A stretch of 64,000 bases of DNA from Candidatus Tectimicrobiota bacterium. GTDB lineage: Bacteria > JACPUC01. The translations under genes were made by a program, and so were the position numbers. The stretch covers positions 124,001 through 188,000 of the forward strand of contig JACPUC010000008.1 in NCBI GenBank assembly GCA_016192455.1, in the 5' to 3' direction. The notes under the pieces were generated by a model. It searched no databases, was not told the DNA's origin, and saw only the letters and a program-made list of their open reading frames with translations. Position 1 is the stretch's first letter; each line of letters begins with the position of its first letter. Positions 44,087 to 52,646 of this stretch are shown here, one piece after another.

Positions 44087-44952
44087 CAGCACCCCTGAGG
44101 CCGCAGGCGGCGCATGATCCCGCCTCGCAGCCGCTGGAACTCCTTGTGCAGGCTCAGCCACGACTCAGCCAGGCGCTCCCGCGGCGGGAAGCGACGGGGC
44201 CACGGGGCGGCCTCCGTGCGCCAGGTGAGGGCCAGCCCTTTCTTGAACTCGTCGAGGAGCAGCAGCGTCTCCACCGCCGGGCCAAAGTAGGCCTGCCAAT
44301 TGCGCAGGTAGCGCTGCTCGCGCTGGCGTCGATTCGCATCATCGAGGAGGACGAGGCTGCCGGGGGCAAGATGCTCGAAGAGGAGGTAGAGGGCCGGCTC
44401 GCGGCTGTTGAAGAAGTAGGGGGGACCGTCGATAAGAACGAGATCAAGGCGGCCGAGCTGTTTCAGGAAGGCGCGCGACAGGGCGTAGTGCTGGAAGACC
44501 TTGCCGGCCACGTAGCGCAACCTGATCGGGCAGGTGACGAACTGCACGAACTGTTGCAGCCCTTGCGCGGCCAGGCCAAAGCGCGGATGACCGGGGAAGT
44601 CCGGCAGGTGGTCGATGGACCAGACCTGCTGAACATGGCCCCGAGCCGCTTCGTGGGCCAGGATGCGCGTCGAGACCCCGCTGCCGAACTCGAGCACCCG
44701 CTTGGGCCGAACCTCCTCGCAGTACCTGCCGAGGAACTGACAGGTGTCCCGCTGCAAGCGCCAGCCGCCGAAGCTGATATCGCCGAGGTAACCAAGGTCG
44801 TAGCCCTGCCGCGTCGCCACCAGCCGCAGGAGGTCAGCGCGCCGCCCCGCTTGCTCCACGCAGGCTCCTTGTGGCTCACGATCACCGGCCCGCGGCACCC
44901 TCCGCGTCGCGGCTCGTTGAGTGGCAGGAAAGACGGCCGTTGCCGCGCTCAT
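44086..44952 (-). CDS. Class I SAM-dependent methyltransferase-like protein
   Basis: 288 residues, ATG 44952 after GGGGGG. Motif I is RVLEFGSGVSTRILAHEA, motif II-like VWSIDHLPDFPG, and LDLVLIDGPPYFFNSREPALYLLFEHL covers motif IV. This pattern occurs in O-methyltransferase/TylF-like proteins that act on sugars or small molecules. The first 45 residues are poorly conserved in appearance and translation might start later. It ends exactly at the next gene's start. Confidence 0.75.
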   Translation of the reverse strand: MSAATAVFPATQRAATRRVPRAGDREPQGACVEQAGRRADLLRLVATRQGYDLGYLGDISFGGWRLQRDTCQFLGRYCEEVRPKRVLEFGSGVSTRILAHEAARGHVQQVWSIDHLPDFPGHPRFGLAAQGLQQFVQFVTCPIRLRYVAGKVFQHYALSRAFLKQLGRLDLVLIDGPPYFFNSREPALYLLFEHLAPGSLVLLDDANRRQREQRYLRNWQAYFGPAVETLLLLDEFKKGLALTWRTEAAPWPRRFPPRERLAESWLSLHKEFQRLRGGIMRRLRPQGC

Positions 44953-44964
44953 TGCGCCCCCCGG

Positions 44965-46206
44965 TTAGCAGATTTCCCGCGCACTGATATCGTGGCGGGT
45001 ATTGCGGATGGCCGGGATCACCTTGCCGAGGGAGCGGCGCAACGGAAAGAGCACCTTCGAGGCCCTCGTGCGGCGCTTCGACGAGTGGCGATCGAGGATG
45101 CTCGCGACCGCCTCGCGCTTCCCCACCCACCAGCTCGGCAACCGCCGCTCCCGGCAGGGAATGCCGTCCTGTTTGAGCTGCTCGAGGTAGACGCCGATCG
45201 AGGCGCCGCGGTCGCGCTGCCAGGGCTCCGGCCGGGGGTTCGTGCGCGGGTACTTCACCTCGCGCCCCAGCAGGAGGGCGCCGATCGCCGGCCGCACGTC
45301 CCCCGCGCGGTCCACGAAGTAGGGGTCGAAGCGGTAGAATAGGGTGTCGAGGAAGCGCGGCGACTGGTAGGGGCTGACGACGGGGATGCCGAGGATGTTC
45401 TTGAACATCTGGTGCCAGATGCCCATCGCCATGCCCACGTGCAGGTCGTGCACGGCGTAGTAGTCGCGGTCGCGGTGGTTGTTGTTGCGCGAGAAGACGC
45501 CGTCGCCAGAGGTCCCTAGCCAGAGGACGGCCTTGTTACCGTGCTCGAGCACCAGGTCGCGGATCGTCCGCACCCAGCGGAAATGCGCCGGGTCGAACAT
45601 GCAGTCGCTGGCGATGATCTCCTCGCGCAGCAGGCTGTTGTCGGTATCGTTCGTCTGCGGCACGAAGCGTTCGACCTCGATGCCGTTCTCTTCCAGGAAG
45701 GTCTCGTTCAAGGGCGCGTTCGGCTCGCCGCTGAGGACGATCCAGCGCTCGCGGCGCCGCGCCAGGATGATGTTCTCGCTGTCCTTGCCGCCCATCGAGA
45801 GGATGTGTACCCAGCCCGGGTAGCGCGCTTCGATCTCGCTCACGTACTCCTGGATGAGCCGCGCCCCCAGCTCGATGATCGCGCCCGGCTCGAGCAGCTC
45901 CATGGTGCTGCGGCGGTAGGTCGTGCGCGCCCGCATGACCTCGGCGTCGATGGTGAGGAAACTCGGACGGTAGAAGTGGGTGGTCTGGAAGCGCGGCTGG
46001 CGCACGAAGCGCTGCTTGGCGTGGATGAGGGCGTAGACCGAGCTGCTGACGAGGTAGTCGCCGCCGTCCCGCAGGTAGTACATCGGGTAGAGGTAGTTGT
46101 CGGCTTGAATCTCCCTGGCGCGGTAGATGCCGTTCGGCCAGGTGAAGAGCTCGTAGTTCGTGATCTTCTCGTAGCGCCCTGGCTGGAGATTGAAGTTCAA
46201 CAGCAC
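44965..46206 (-). CDS. Stand-alone PP-loop (asparagine synthase-like) protein without a glutaminase domain
   Basis: 413 residues, GTG 46206. It lacks the N-terminal Ntn glutaminase of AsnB. The centre has a PP-loop, WVHILSMGGKDSENIILARR, corresponding to SGGxDS that binds ATP pyrophosphate, and WLGTSGDGVFSRNN, similar to the later GDGGDE loop of AsnB. The N-terminal approximately 100 residues (YELFTWPNGIYRAREIQADNY) are a distinct domain. Such proteins adenylate a carboxyl or keto group and form amides; the amine donor may be ammonia or a partner. Role in amidating a uronic or ulosonic acid is inferred from location. Confidence 0.7.
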   Translation of the reverse strand: MLLNFNLQPGRYEKITNYELFTWPNGIYRAREIQADNYLYPMYYLRDGGDYLVSSSVYALIHAKQRFVRQPRFQTTHFYRPSFLTIDAEVMRARTTYRRSTMELLEPGAIIELGARLIQEYVSEIEARYPGWVHILSMGGKDSENIILARRRERWIVLSGEPNAPLNETFLEENGIEVERFVPQTNDTDNSLLREEIIASDCMFDPAHFRWVRTIRDLVLEHGNKAVLWLGTSGDGVFSRNNNHRDRDYYAVHDLHVGMAMGIWHQMFKNILGIPVVSPYQSPRFLDTLFYRFDPYFVDRAGDVRPAIGALLLGREVKYPRTNPRPEPWQRDRGASIGVYLEQLKQDGIPCRERRLPSWWVGKREAVASILDRHSSKRRTRASKVLFPLRRSLGKVIPAIRNTRHDISAREIC

Positions 46207-46321
46207 GGCATTGTTTCCCTGGCGCTCAGCGCCCGCGGCTCCCTTGGGGCGGGTTCACATCGATGCATCGTTATGAACTCTTCCTCTTCCGAGGGAGGCG
46301 CGCCGGCCTCCGCCATCGGGG

Positions 46322-47461
46322 TCAGGGTGCTCCGACGGAAACGCTTGCGACCTCGAGGAAGAGGCTGCGCTCCAGCCGGGCGCGGCTCTCCTCGCCGGCG
46401 AGGCTGCGGTAGGTGAGGCCGGTTCGCTGGAGGTAGGCTTCCCAGACATCGACATGATGCCCATCGAGGCGCGCGCAGCGCTGCACCGGCAGTCCTTCGT
46501 CTTCGAGCGCCGCGGCTGCTTGCCGCGCCGCTTCGGGCGATTCGGCGACGAGGCAGAGGAAGGCGTGGTTGCGCGCGGCTCCAGGCGGCGTCGGGCGCTC
46601 GCGGAGGCCCAGCGCCGCCAGCCTCTCCGCGCCCATCTCCAACGCGGCCGCATACGAGGCCTGGAGTCCCCCCAGGATGCGCGGCAGCTTCTCGAGCTGC
46701 GCCAGCAGGAGCGCCGCCTGCAGCTCGGTGATGCGGTAGTTCATGCCGAACGAGGCGATGGCCTCCAGGCCTTCGGGGTCGCCCCCGCCGGCGTGCCGCA
46801 GCATGCCGAGATCGTGGAAGCGATAGGCGCGCTCATGGAGCTGGGGATCATCCGTCAGGAGCATCCCCCCCTCGCCGGCGGTGATGAGCTTGTTGTACTG
46901 GAAGGAGAGGACGGAGACGTCGCCCCCGGCCCCGACCGGCTTGCCGGCCACCACGCCCCCCAGGCACTGGGCGCCGTCCTCCACCACGCCGATGCCGCGC
47001 CGCCGCGCCAGGTCGCGGATGGCGGGAAGGTCGCAGGGGACGCCCCGCATGTGCACCGCCAGGATCGCCCGGGTGCGCTCGCCGCAGCACGCCCCAAGCC
47101 GCTCCGCGTCGAGGCCGAGGGTGGCGTCGATCGGCGCGATGACCGGCGCGCCGCCGAGGGCGAGGATCGCCATGAGGTCGGAGACCCAGGCGTAGGCGGG
47201 CATGATCACTTCGTCCCCGGCTCCCACCCCGAGGGCGAAGAGGGCCGCGTGCAGCGCCGAGGTGCCGGAGCTGAGCGCCACGGCATGGCGCCGCCCGAAG
47301 AGCTCGCAGGCCCGCCGCTCCAGCTCTTCCGCCTTGCCCTTCAGCGCCAGGCCGTAGAATCGGTACGGCGACTGCGCCGCCACCACCTCGGCCACGGCGT
47401 CGCGCTCCTCGCCGCCGTAGAAGCGCGCCCCGGGGAAGCCGCCGAAGAACTCCGGCCTCAC
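46322..47461 (-). CDS. DegT/DnrJ/EryC1/StrS-family PLP aminotransferase
   Basis: 379 residues from GTG 47461, which overlaps the stop of the inositol phosphate synthase (GTGA) and has GGGGGAG upstream. Features: ALSSGTSALHAALFALGVGAGDEVIMPAYAWVS, VVEDGAQCLGG with the cofactor Asp, and the PLP lysine in FQYNKLITAGEGG. These enzymes aminate keto-sugars or keto-inositols. Direct translational coupling to MIPS makes an inosose-type substrate attractive, as in aminocyclitol pathways, although a nucleotide keto-sugar is possible. Confidence 0.92.
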   Translation of the reverse strand: MRPEFFGGFPGARFYGGEERDAVAEVVAAQSPYRFYGLALKGKAEELERRACELFGRRHAVALSSGTSALHAALFALGVGAGDEVIMPAYAWVSDLMAILALGGAPVIAPIDATLGLDAERLGACCGERTRAILAVHMRGVPCDLPAIRDLARRRGIGVVEDGAQCLGGVVAGKPVGAGGDVSVLSFQYNKLITAGEGGMLLTDDPQLHERAYRFHDLGMLRHAGGGDPEGLEAIASFGMNYRITELQAALLLAQLEKLPRILGGLQASYAAALEMGAERLAALGLRERPTPPGAARNHAFLCLVAESPEAARQAAAALEDEGLPVQRCARLDGHHVDVWEAYLQRTGLTYRSLAGEESRARLERSLFLEVASVSVGAP

Positions 47462-48702
47462 GTCTGCTCCCCCGGCGTGAGGTAGTGCTTCATCACGTGC
47501 GTCTTCAGCATGCGCACCTGCTCGAAGAAGTCGCACTCATCCGTGCCCATGGGCTGCTTGAAGTAGGAGGCAAGTTGCGGCAGGACCCCCACCTCCCCCT
47601 TGCCGGCAAAGAAGTCCACCCAGCGAATGAGGTCGGCGACCAGCGGCGCCGCCAGGATCGAGTCATCGCCGAGCCAGTCGATCTTCATCTGCATGGGGAC
47701 ATCGAACCAGCCGGTGAAGTCGATGTTGTCCCACGCCTCCTTGCTGTCGCCGCGCGGCAGGTAGTAGTGGATGTGCACCTGGTGATCGAAGTCGTCGTAG
47801 CCGAGGATCTTGCCCAGCACCGAGGTCTTGCTCCGCACCTTGCTGTCGCGGTGCGCCGGGTCGTGGAGCACCTGGCCGTCGCGGTTGCCGAGGATGTTCG
47901 TGCTGTACCAGCCGGTGAGCTTCAAGGCGCGGTGTTTGAGGAGCGGCGCGATGGAGGTCTTGTAGAGCGTCTGGCCGGTCTTGCCATCCTTGCCGGTGAC
48001 GACGACCCGGCGGGCCTGGGCGAACTCGACGAGCGCCGGGATATCGACCGTCAGGGAAGGCGTGAAGTTGATGAAGTGGCAGCCGTTCTTGATCGCCGTG
48101 TAGGCGTAGAGCATGCCCGAGGTGATGCCCGGATTGTTGGCGCGCAGTCCGTCCTCGAAGGCCGCCAGCGAGGCGTGCACCTCGGTGCGCGGCACCGTGG
48201 GCTCCGTCGAGGAGAGGTTGACGACGATGAGGCGGGTGAGGTGGTGCTTCGTCCTGAACGCCTCGATATCGTACTCCAGGCTGCGCACCAGCTCGGCCAG
48301 GGGACGGCGGGTGAAGACCGTGGTGGCGAACTCGATGTCCTGCATGCGCGGCTGCGAGGCGCGCGACTCGAGAATCTTCTCGATCGTGGCATCGCGCTCC
48401 GCCAGGATGGCCGGGTAGGTGTCGGTGGCGTCGATGAGCTGGGCGATCTGGCTGATCAGCTCCTTCGGAACCACCTTGTGGACGCGGCAGGACTCCGCAT
48501 AGGTGTCCGGCACGATATCCCAGCCGCCGAAGACGACGTCCCGCAGGTCCACGAGACCGAGCGACTTGTAGGCCGGCTCGACTTCGGAGGGGACGCGGAA
48601 GCCGAGATCGGTCCCCAGCCGCAGGCTACAGTGCGCCGCCAAGAGGGTGGTGGCGACCGCCCCCTTGGAGCCGATCACGAGCGCCCCAACCTTACCGTCC
48701 AT
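47458..48702 (-). CDS. ino1: Myo-inositol-1-phosphate synthase
   Basis: 414 residues; ATG 48702 preceded by GGAGGGCAGGGAG. It converts glucose-6-phosphate to 1L-myo-inositol-1-phosphate with NAD. Rossmann start LVIGSKGAVATTLLAAH; IVVNLSSTEP, GMLYAYTAIKNGCHFINFTPS, VVTGKDGKTGQTLYKTSIAP (the KDxKTGQT catalytic segment with lysines) and GWYSTNILGNRDGQVL are diagnostic. The C-terminus carries DFFEQVRMLKTHVMKHY. Its place within a glycan locus and its 4-base overlap with a DegT aminotransferase suggest inositol is made for a glycan component rather than general metabolism. Confidence 0.94.
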   Translation of the reverse strand: MDGKVGALVIGSKGAVATTLLAAHCSLRLGTDLGFRVPSEVEPAYKSLGLVDLRDVVFGGWDIVPDTYAESCRVHKVVPKELISQIAQLIDATDTYPAILAERDATIEKILESRASQPRMQDIEFATTVFTRRPLAELVRSLEYDIEAFRTKHHLTRLIVVNLSSTEPTVPRTEVHASLAAFEDGLRANNPGITSGMLYAYTAIKNGCHFINFTPSLTVDIPALVEFAQARRVVVTGKDGKTGQTLYKTSIAPLLKHRALKLTGWYSTNILGNRDGQVLHDPAHRDSKVRSKTSVLGKILGYDDFDHQVHIHYYLPRGDSKEAWDNIDFTGWFDVPMQMKIDWLGDDSILAAPLVADLIRWVDFFAGKGEVGVLPQLASYFKQPMGTDECDFFEQVRMLKTHVMKHYLTPGEQT

Positions 48703-48808
48703 GGGTACTCCCTGCCCTCCTGAAGAGGGGGCGTTGCGCCGAATCAACCTGAGAAATCAGACCGGGGGAAGGCCACGGATCATCGACCGCGCCGCGCCAA
48801 GCTGTGGC

Positions 48809-49714
48809 TCAGCCGACGGCATCCTCAGGCTTGCCGGCAGACGAACGCCCCACGCGGAAGAGCGCCTGCACCACCTCGTTCCCCGCCACGAACGAGAAGC
48901 CAGCGCTCTCCAGCAGGCGGCGCAGGTTGTCGAGGCGGAAGTGCATGAGGTGCCCGAGCTGCAGGAACTGCCGGCGCCTGTCTTTCGCGGCGGCCAGGCC
49001 CGGCACCTCGACGTAGAGGACCCCGGCCGAGGCGAGGGCGTGCCGCACCGTTTCGAGGAAGGCATGCGGCTCCTCGATGTGTTCGAGCACGTGGCTGAGG
49101 ATGAGGAGATCGACCTGCTGGCGGCTTCCTTGCAGCAGCTCCACCGAGCCCACCGCCAGGTCGAGTCCCCTCGACCGCCCGTACGCAACCGCAACCGCGC
49201 TGACATCGCAGCCCCGCACCCTGCAGCCACGGCTCTGGAAGTAGGCGAGGATTCCACCGTAAGCGCACCCCACCTCGTAGACCTGCTTCCCCGAAAGCGT
49301 GACACCATGCTCTTCGAGGAAGCCGGCGATGTAGGTCCCGCGGCGGATGCCGCGCTGGAAGAGCGGCTCGCAGTGCGCCGCATCCACGCCGCGTTTGAGG
49401 CTGGCGCGGTACTCCCTCCGGTAGTAGCGCGCCAGGGAGCCGCTGGTGAGCCGCGGCGACTGCACCACCAGTCCACACTCCTGACAGGCCTGGAATCGAA
49501 GCCCCAGCAGGCCCTGACGGTAGGAGGCAGAGGGCAGCAGCACTGTCCCCGCGCAGAGGGGACACCTCTTCACCTCCTGCCAGGTGTAGGTCGTGCGCAG
49601 ACGGAGCGACTGGGCAAGATTCTCGACCCTCAGCTTCGCGGCCCGCAGCAGCGCACCACTGCTGCGGGGGCGGCTGGAGCATGCCGCCTCGCCCTCACCC
49701 CAGCGCTGGGCCAT
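48809..49714 (-). CDS. Zinc-ribbon class I SAM methyltransferase
   Basis: 301 residues. A cysteine-rich N-terminal region (KRCPLCAGT and QACQECGLVVQSPRL) resembles the zinc-ribbon of C-methyltransferase-like proteins from sugar pathways. The SAM domain follows: QVYEVGCAYGGILAYF (motif I), DLLILSHVLEHIEEPHAFLETV and AGVLYVEVPG. Such proteins often methylate glycan sugars. The start is unsure: residues 1-30 are low-complexity. It lies between the MIPS gene and an orphan binding protein. Confidence 0.82.
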   Translation of the reverse strand: MAQRWGEGEAACSSRPRSSGALLRAAKLRVENLAQSLRLRTTYTWQEVKRCPLCAGTVLLPSASYRQGLLGLRFQACQECGLVVQSPRLTSGSLARYYRREYRASLKRGVDAAHCEPLFQRGIRRGTYIAGFLEEHGVTLSGKQVYEVGCAYGGILAYFQSRGCRVRGCDVSAVAVAYGRSRGLDLAVGSVELLQGSRQQVDLLILSHVLEHIEEPHAFLETVRHALASAGVLYVEVPGLAAAKDRRRQFLQLGHLMHFRLDNLRRLLESAGFSFVAGNEVVQALFRVGRSSAGKPEDAVG

Positions 49715-49761
49715 TCTCTCCCTGCTTGCGGCAGAGCCGCAGACTCCCGCTCCGCCGGCGG

Positions 49762-50775
49762 CTACTTGACGGGGACGAAATCAGCAATGATCCCCCGCGC
49801 CGGGAAGGGCGCCTTGATGTAGCCGAACTCCGCCGCCAGGTCGATGACCACTTGGAGGTGCGCGAGGCGCAGCTCCGGGGGGATTTCCGGCATCACCATC
49901 CTGCGCGCCAGCTCCGCCTTCAAGCCCGTGTTGGTCTCCAGCACCTGGGGCATCTCGTCGGGATGCGCGTTGAGGTATTCAATGGCCTTCATCAAGCCAC
50001 GGTGGAAGGTCTGCGCCTCCTCGCGGTGGGTCGCCATCCACGACTTCTTGGCGACGAACGTCGCCACCAGGAAGCGCGGCGCGATCGCTCCGTAGGGGTC
50101 GTCGAGCCGGCGCGCCACGCCGTGCCCGATCGGCAGGGCGACGAACGGCTCCGGCGCCACGACGGCCTCCACGAAGCCGTTCTTCAGGCTCGTCTCCATC
50201 TGCGGGAACGGCAGCTCGAGGGAGATGAACTTGGCATAGTCGGCGCCGCGCTTCCTGGCCAGGGCGCGCAGCCCCATGGTGATGACGCTCGGCCCGATGG
50301 TGTTGACGGCGATCTTCTTCCCTTCGAGATCCTTCACACTCTGAATTGGGGAATCCTTGCGCACCAGAAGGAGGGCGCCCGGTTTCTCGCTGTTGAAGAC
50401 CCAGCCGGGCGCCACGTACTGAATATCGAAGCCGCGCTCATGGGCGAGGATGATGGCGGTAATGTTCACGAAGCCGAAGTTGATGTCGCCCGACTCCACC
50501 GCCGGCACCGTCACCGCTCCGCCCACCATCTTCTTGATGGCGGCGGTGTAGCCGAGCTCCTTGAAGAACCCCTTGTCGTTGGCGACGAAGAGGGCCAGCG
50601 CAGGCGCGATGGGCGACGTGCCCACCTTGAAGACCTTCGACTGCGCCGCGCTCGGAACCGGCACCAGGCTGGCGCCGAGGAGGAAGACGAGGAGCCACGC
50701 GCCTCCCCGCCAGCCGGATCGCACGGCGATCGCGCTGGACCGGCGACGTTGAAGAATCTTTGCGCTCTGCTGCAT
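49762..50775 (-). CDS. ABC transporter substrate-binding protein (SsuA/TauA/NMT1-like)
   Basis: 337 residues. ATG 50775 has GGAGGGAGCACC upstream; longer frames are not supported. A signal peptide (RGGAWLLVFLLGASLVPVPSAAQ) precedes KVFKVGTSPIAPALALFVANDKGFFKELG, the usual start of this periplasmic family. DLEGKKIAVNTIGPS and HREEAQTFHRGLMKAIEYL are also typical. It should bind a sulfonate, a pyrimidine precursor or another small anion. No cognate permease or ATPase is present: it sits alone among glycan genes, so it may share a distant importer or act as a sensor. Confidence 0.88.
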   Translation of the reverse strand: MQQSAKILQRRRSSAIAVRSGWRGGAWLLVFLLGASLVPVPSAAQSKVFKVGTSPIAPALALFVANDKGFFKELGYTAAIKKMVGGAVTVPAVESGDINFGFVNITAIILAHERGFDIQYVAPGWVFNSEKPGALLLVRKDSPIQSVKDLEGKKIAVNTIGPSVITMGLRALARKRGADYAKFISLELPFPQMETSLKNGFVEAVVAPEPFVALPIGHGVARRLDDPYGAIAPRFLVATFVAKKSWMATHREEAQTFHRGLMKAIEYLNAHPDEMPQVLETNTGLKAELARRMVMPEIPPELRLAHLQVVIDLAAEFGYIKAPFPARGIIADFVPVK

Positions 50776-50903
50776 GAGGTGCTCCCTCCAGGTAGGTGGG
50801 CAAGCGGTGTGTATGTCGTGATGGGCGATGGTGGTCAACAACGGCGGTCTGCCCATTCGACCGCGCCCCGCGCGCCGGCCGACAGGAAGACGCCGGCCCC
50901 GCC

Positions 50904-51860
50904 TCAGGTTGACTGCCCCAAGACCCCACGCAGCCGCGCCGCCAGCATCGGCCAACGACGTGGCTGCGGCAGGGGAGGCAGCGTGGTCGGCTCGTAGGCA
51001 AAGCCGGACTTGTTCAGGAAGACGAGAAGCTTCTGCGTCCCGAAGAGGCAATCGGCCACGGGGGTCTCGGGGAAGTAGAGGCGCACGACGTCCGTCAGGC
51101 CCGTCTCGGCCTCCGTGACGTTGAAGGCCTGCGCCCCCTCGAGCTCCGCCTGCAAGGACGCCCGCAGCGTGTTCCGCAGGAGGCCGGCGGTTGCCACGCC
51201 GCCGGCGCCATACACAAACAGCTTCCTGGACCTAGGCTCGCCCCGTCGCGCGTCATCCCGCAACTGCAACAGACGGCGAACCCACTTAGACGTCTTCTCC
51301 CCAGCCCCGGTTAAGCGCAAGCTGATGAAGGTGAACCGTTCATCGGCGAGCGCCTCCCCCTCGCGTTCGGCGCGGGCCTTGCTCTCCCCGTACCACTTGC
51401 CGCCCCACTCGAAGAGGTTCTTGTACTCCAGGATGGAGGGATGGTCCTCATCAATCGGCAGGTAGCGGGGCACCGCCACGTCCTCGCCGGTGATCGGGCC
51501 GGTCTCCTCCCGATTGCGCATCCAGGAATCGACGCCGTAGCGTGCCAGGGAGCTGAAGAAGATGAACTTCCTCACCCCCGCCTCCTTGGCGAGGCGGAGG
51601 AGGCGGCAGGTGCCCTGGAAGTTCACCGCGTCGTAGGCTTCCGGCGAGGGGGCGCCAAGGGGACCGCGGATGGCGGCGGTGTGGATGACGTAGTCGATCC
51701 CTTTGATCTTTTCGGCAATGCTGTCCTGATCACCGAGGTCATCGCCCAACTTGAGATCGAAGCCGATGAGGTGGTAGGTGTCGCTCAAGGCGGGCTTGAT
51801 GATGGTCGTTGCTATGAGGCCCTCGCTGCCGGTGAGCAGTACAGTCTTGCGGCGCATCAT
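50904..51860 (-). CDS. NAD-dependent epimerase/dehydratase family protein
   Basis: 318 residues from ATG 51860 (CAGGAG upstream; a second ATG follows immediately). Extended SDR: nucleotide-binding TGSEGLIATTIIK (last Gly replaced by Ala), DYVIHTAAIRGPLG, KFIFFSSLARYG and the catalytic Tyr/Lys in WYGESKARAE. Members epimerise, reduce or dehydrate nucleotide-sugars. The variant glycine motif and the unusual C-terminus (CLFGTQKLLVFLNKSGF) make the exact reaction unpredictable. It lies 111 bases after the HAD gene. Confidence 0.85.
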   Translation of the reverse strand: MMRRKTVLLTGSEGLIATTIIKPALSDTYHLIGFDLKLGDDLGDQDSIAEKIKGIDYVIHTAAIRGPLGAPSPEAYDAVNFQGTCRLLRLAKEAGVRKFIFFSSLARYGVDSWMRNREETGPITGEDVAVPRYLPIDEDHPSILEYKNLFEWGGKWYGESKARAEREGEALADERFTFISLRLTGAGEKTSKWVRRLLQLRDDARRGEPRSRKLFVYGAGGVATAGLLRNTLRASLQAELEGAQAFNVTEAETGLTDVVRLYFPETPVADCLFGTQKLLVFLNKSGFAYEPTTLPPLPQPRRWPMLAARLRGVLGQST

Positions 51861-51971
51861 ACGCTCCTGTCCCGTTTCCTTCTCCACCCTGTCGTCCGCG
51901 GTCGCCACGGCGTCCAGGCTGGACCTCCGCTGCCCACCCAAACCTTCCGTCGCTCCCCTTCCCCCAACCGC

Positions 51972-52646
51972 TTAGTGCGCCGTCAATCCCGCGAACCGCC
52001 CAACCTCCGTTAAGTCCGGCAGGACGGGCACTCCCAGCTCCCGCCAGGCCTCGTGCTGCTCCGGCGTATCCCGGGCAACGAACGCCACCCCACTCCGCAG
52101 CGCCGCCTGGTAATCGGAGACGCCGTCGCCGATGAAGAGCGCTTCGCGCGGCTGCAGCGCGAAGTCGCGCAGAATGGTCTCGACAATCTCGACCTTGCCG
52201 CGGGGCGCCCCCCAGACGCCGCTGAAGAACTTGCCCAGCCTCCGTTCCTCGATGATGAAGCGCAGCTCCTCCTCCGGAGTTCCGGAGGCGACAAAGAGAA
52301 GGCAGCGCGAATAGAGCGCATCCAGGGTCTCGCAGGCGCCGGGCACGAACGGGCAGCGCAGGAGCTTGTCGAGCACCAGCGCCGAGAACCGTTCTCCCAG
52401 CGCCTCGCCCTCCGCCGCGGAGAGCTCGCGCCGCAACAGTTCCCGGTAAATCCAGGCAAACTTGGCGTGGCGGGAGACCCCTAGGTTCTCCAGGTGGTAG
52501 CGCAGAATCGCCGGCTGGTGCTCGGGGTAGCTCGCGAAGAGCTCGAGAAAGGCGGACGTTTTGATGGAGTTCGATTCCAGGATCACCCCATCGAAGTCGA
52601 AGATGATCGCTCGCAGCTCTTGCCCTACCACTCGCTGGCTGTTCAT
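51972..52646 (-). CDS. HAD-superfamily phosphatase, subfamily IA
   Basis: 224 residues; ATG 52646 overlaps the upstream stop by one base (TGATG). HAD motifs: AIIFDFDGVILESNS with nucleophile and general acid Asp residues, LLFVASGTPEEEL (motif II), an RGKVEIV lysine (motif III), and IGDGVSDYQAA (motif IV). It dephosphorylates a small phosphorylated sugar or acid. Its coupling to NeuA2 suggests it removes the phosphate from the acid that NeuA2 then activates, analogous to KdsC before KdsB. Confidence 0.88.
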   Translation of the reverse strand: MNSQRVVGQELRAIIFDFDGVILESNSIKTSAFLELFASYPEHQPAILRYHLENLGVSRHAKFAWIYRELLRRELSAAEGEALGERFSALVLDKLLRCPFVPGACETLDALYSRCLLFVASGTPEEELRFIIEERRLGKFFSGVWGAPRGKVEIVETILRDFALQPREALFIGDGVSDYQAALRSGVAFVARDTPEQHEAWRELGVPVLPDLTEVGRFAGLTAH

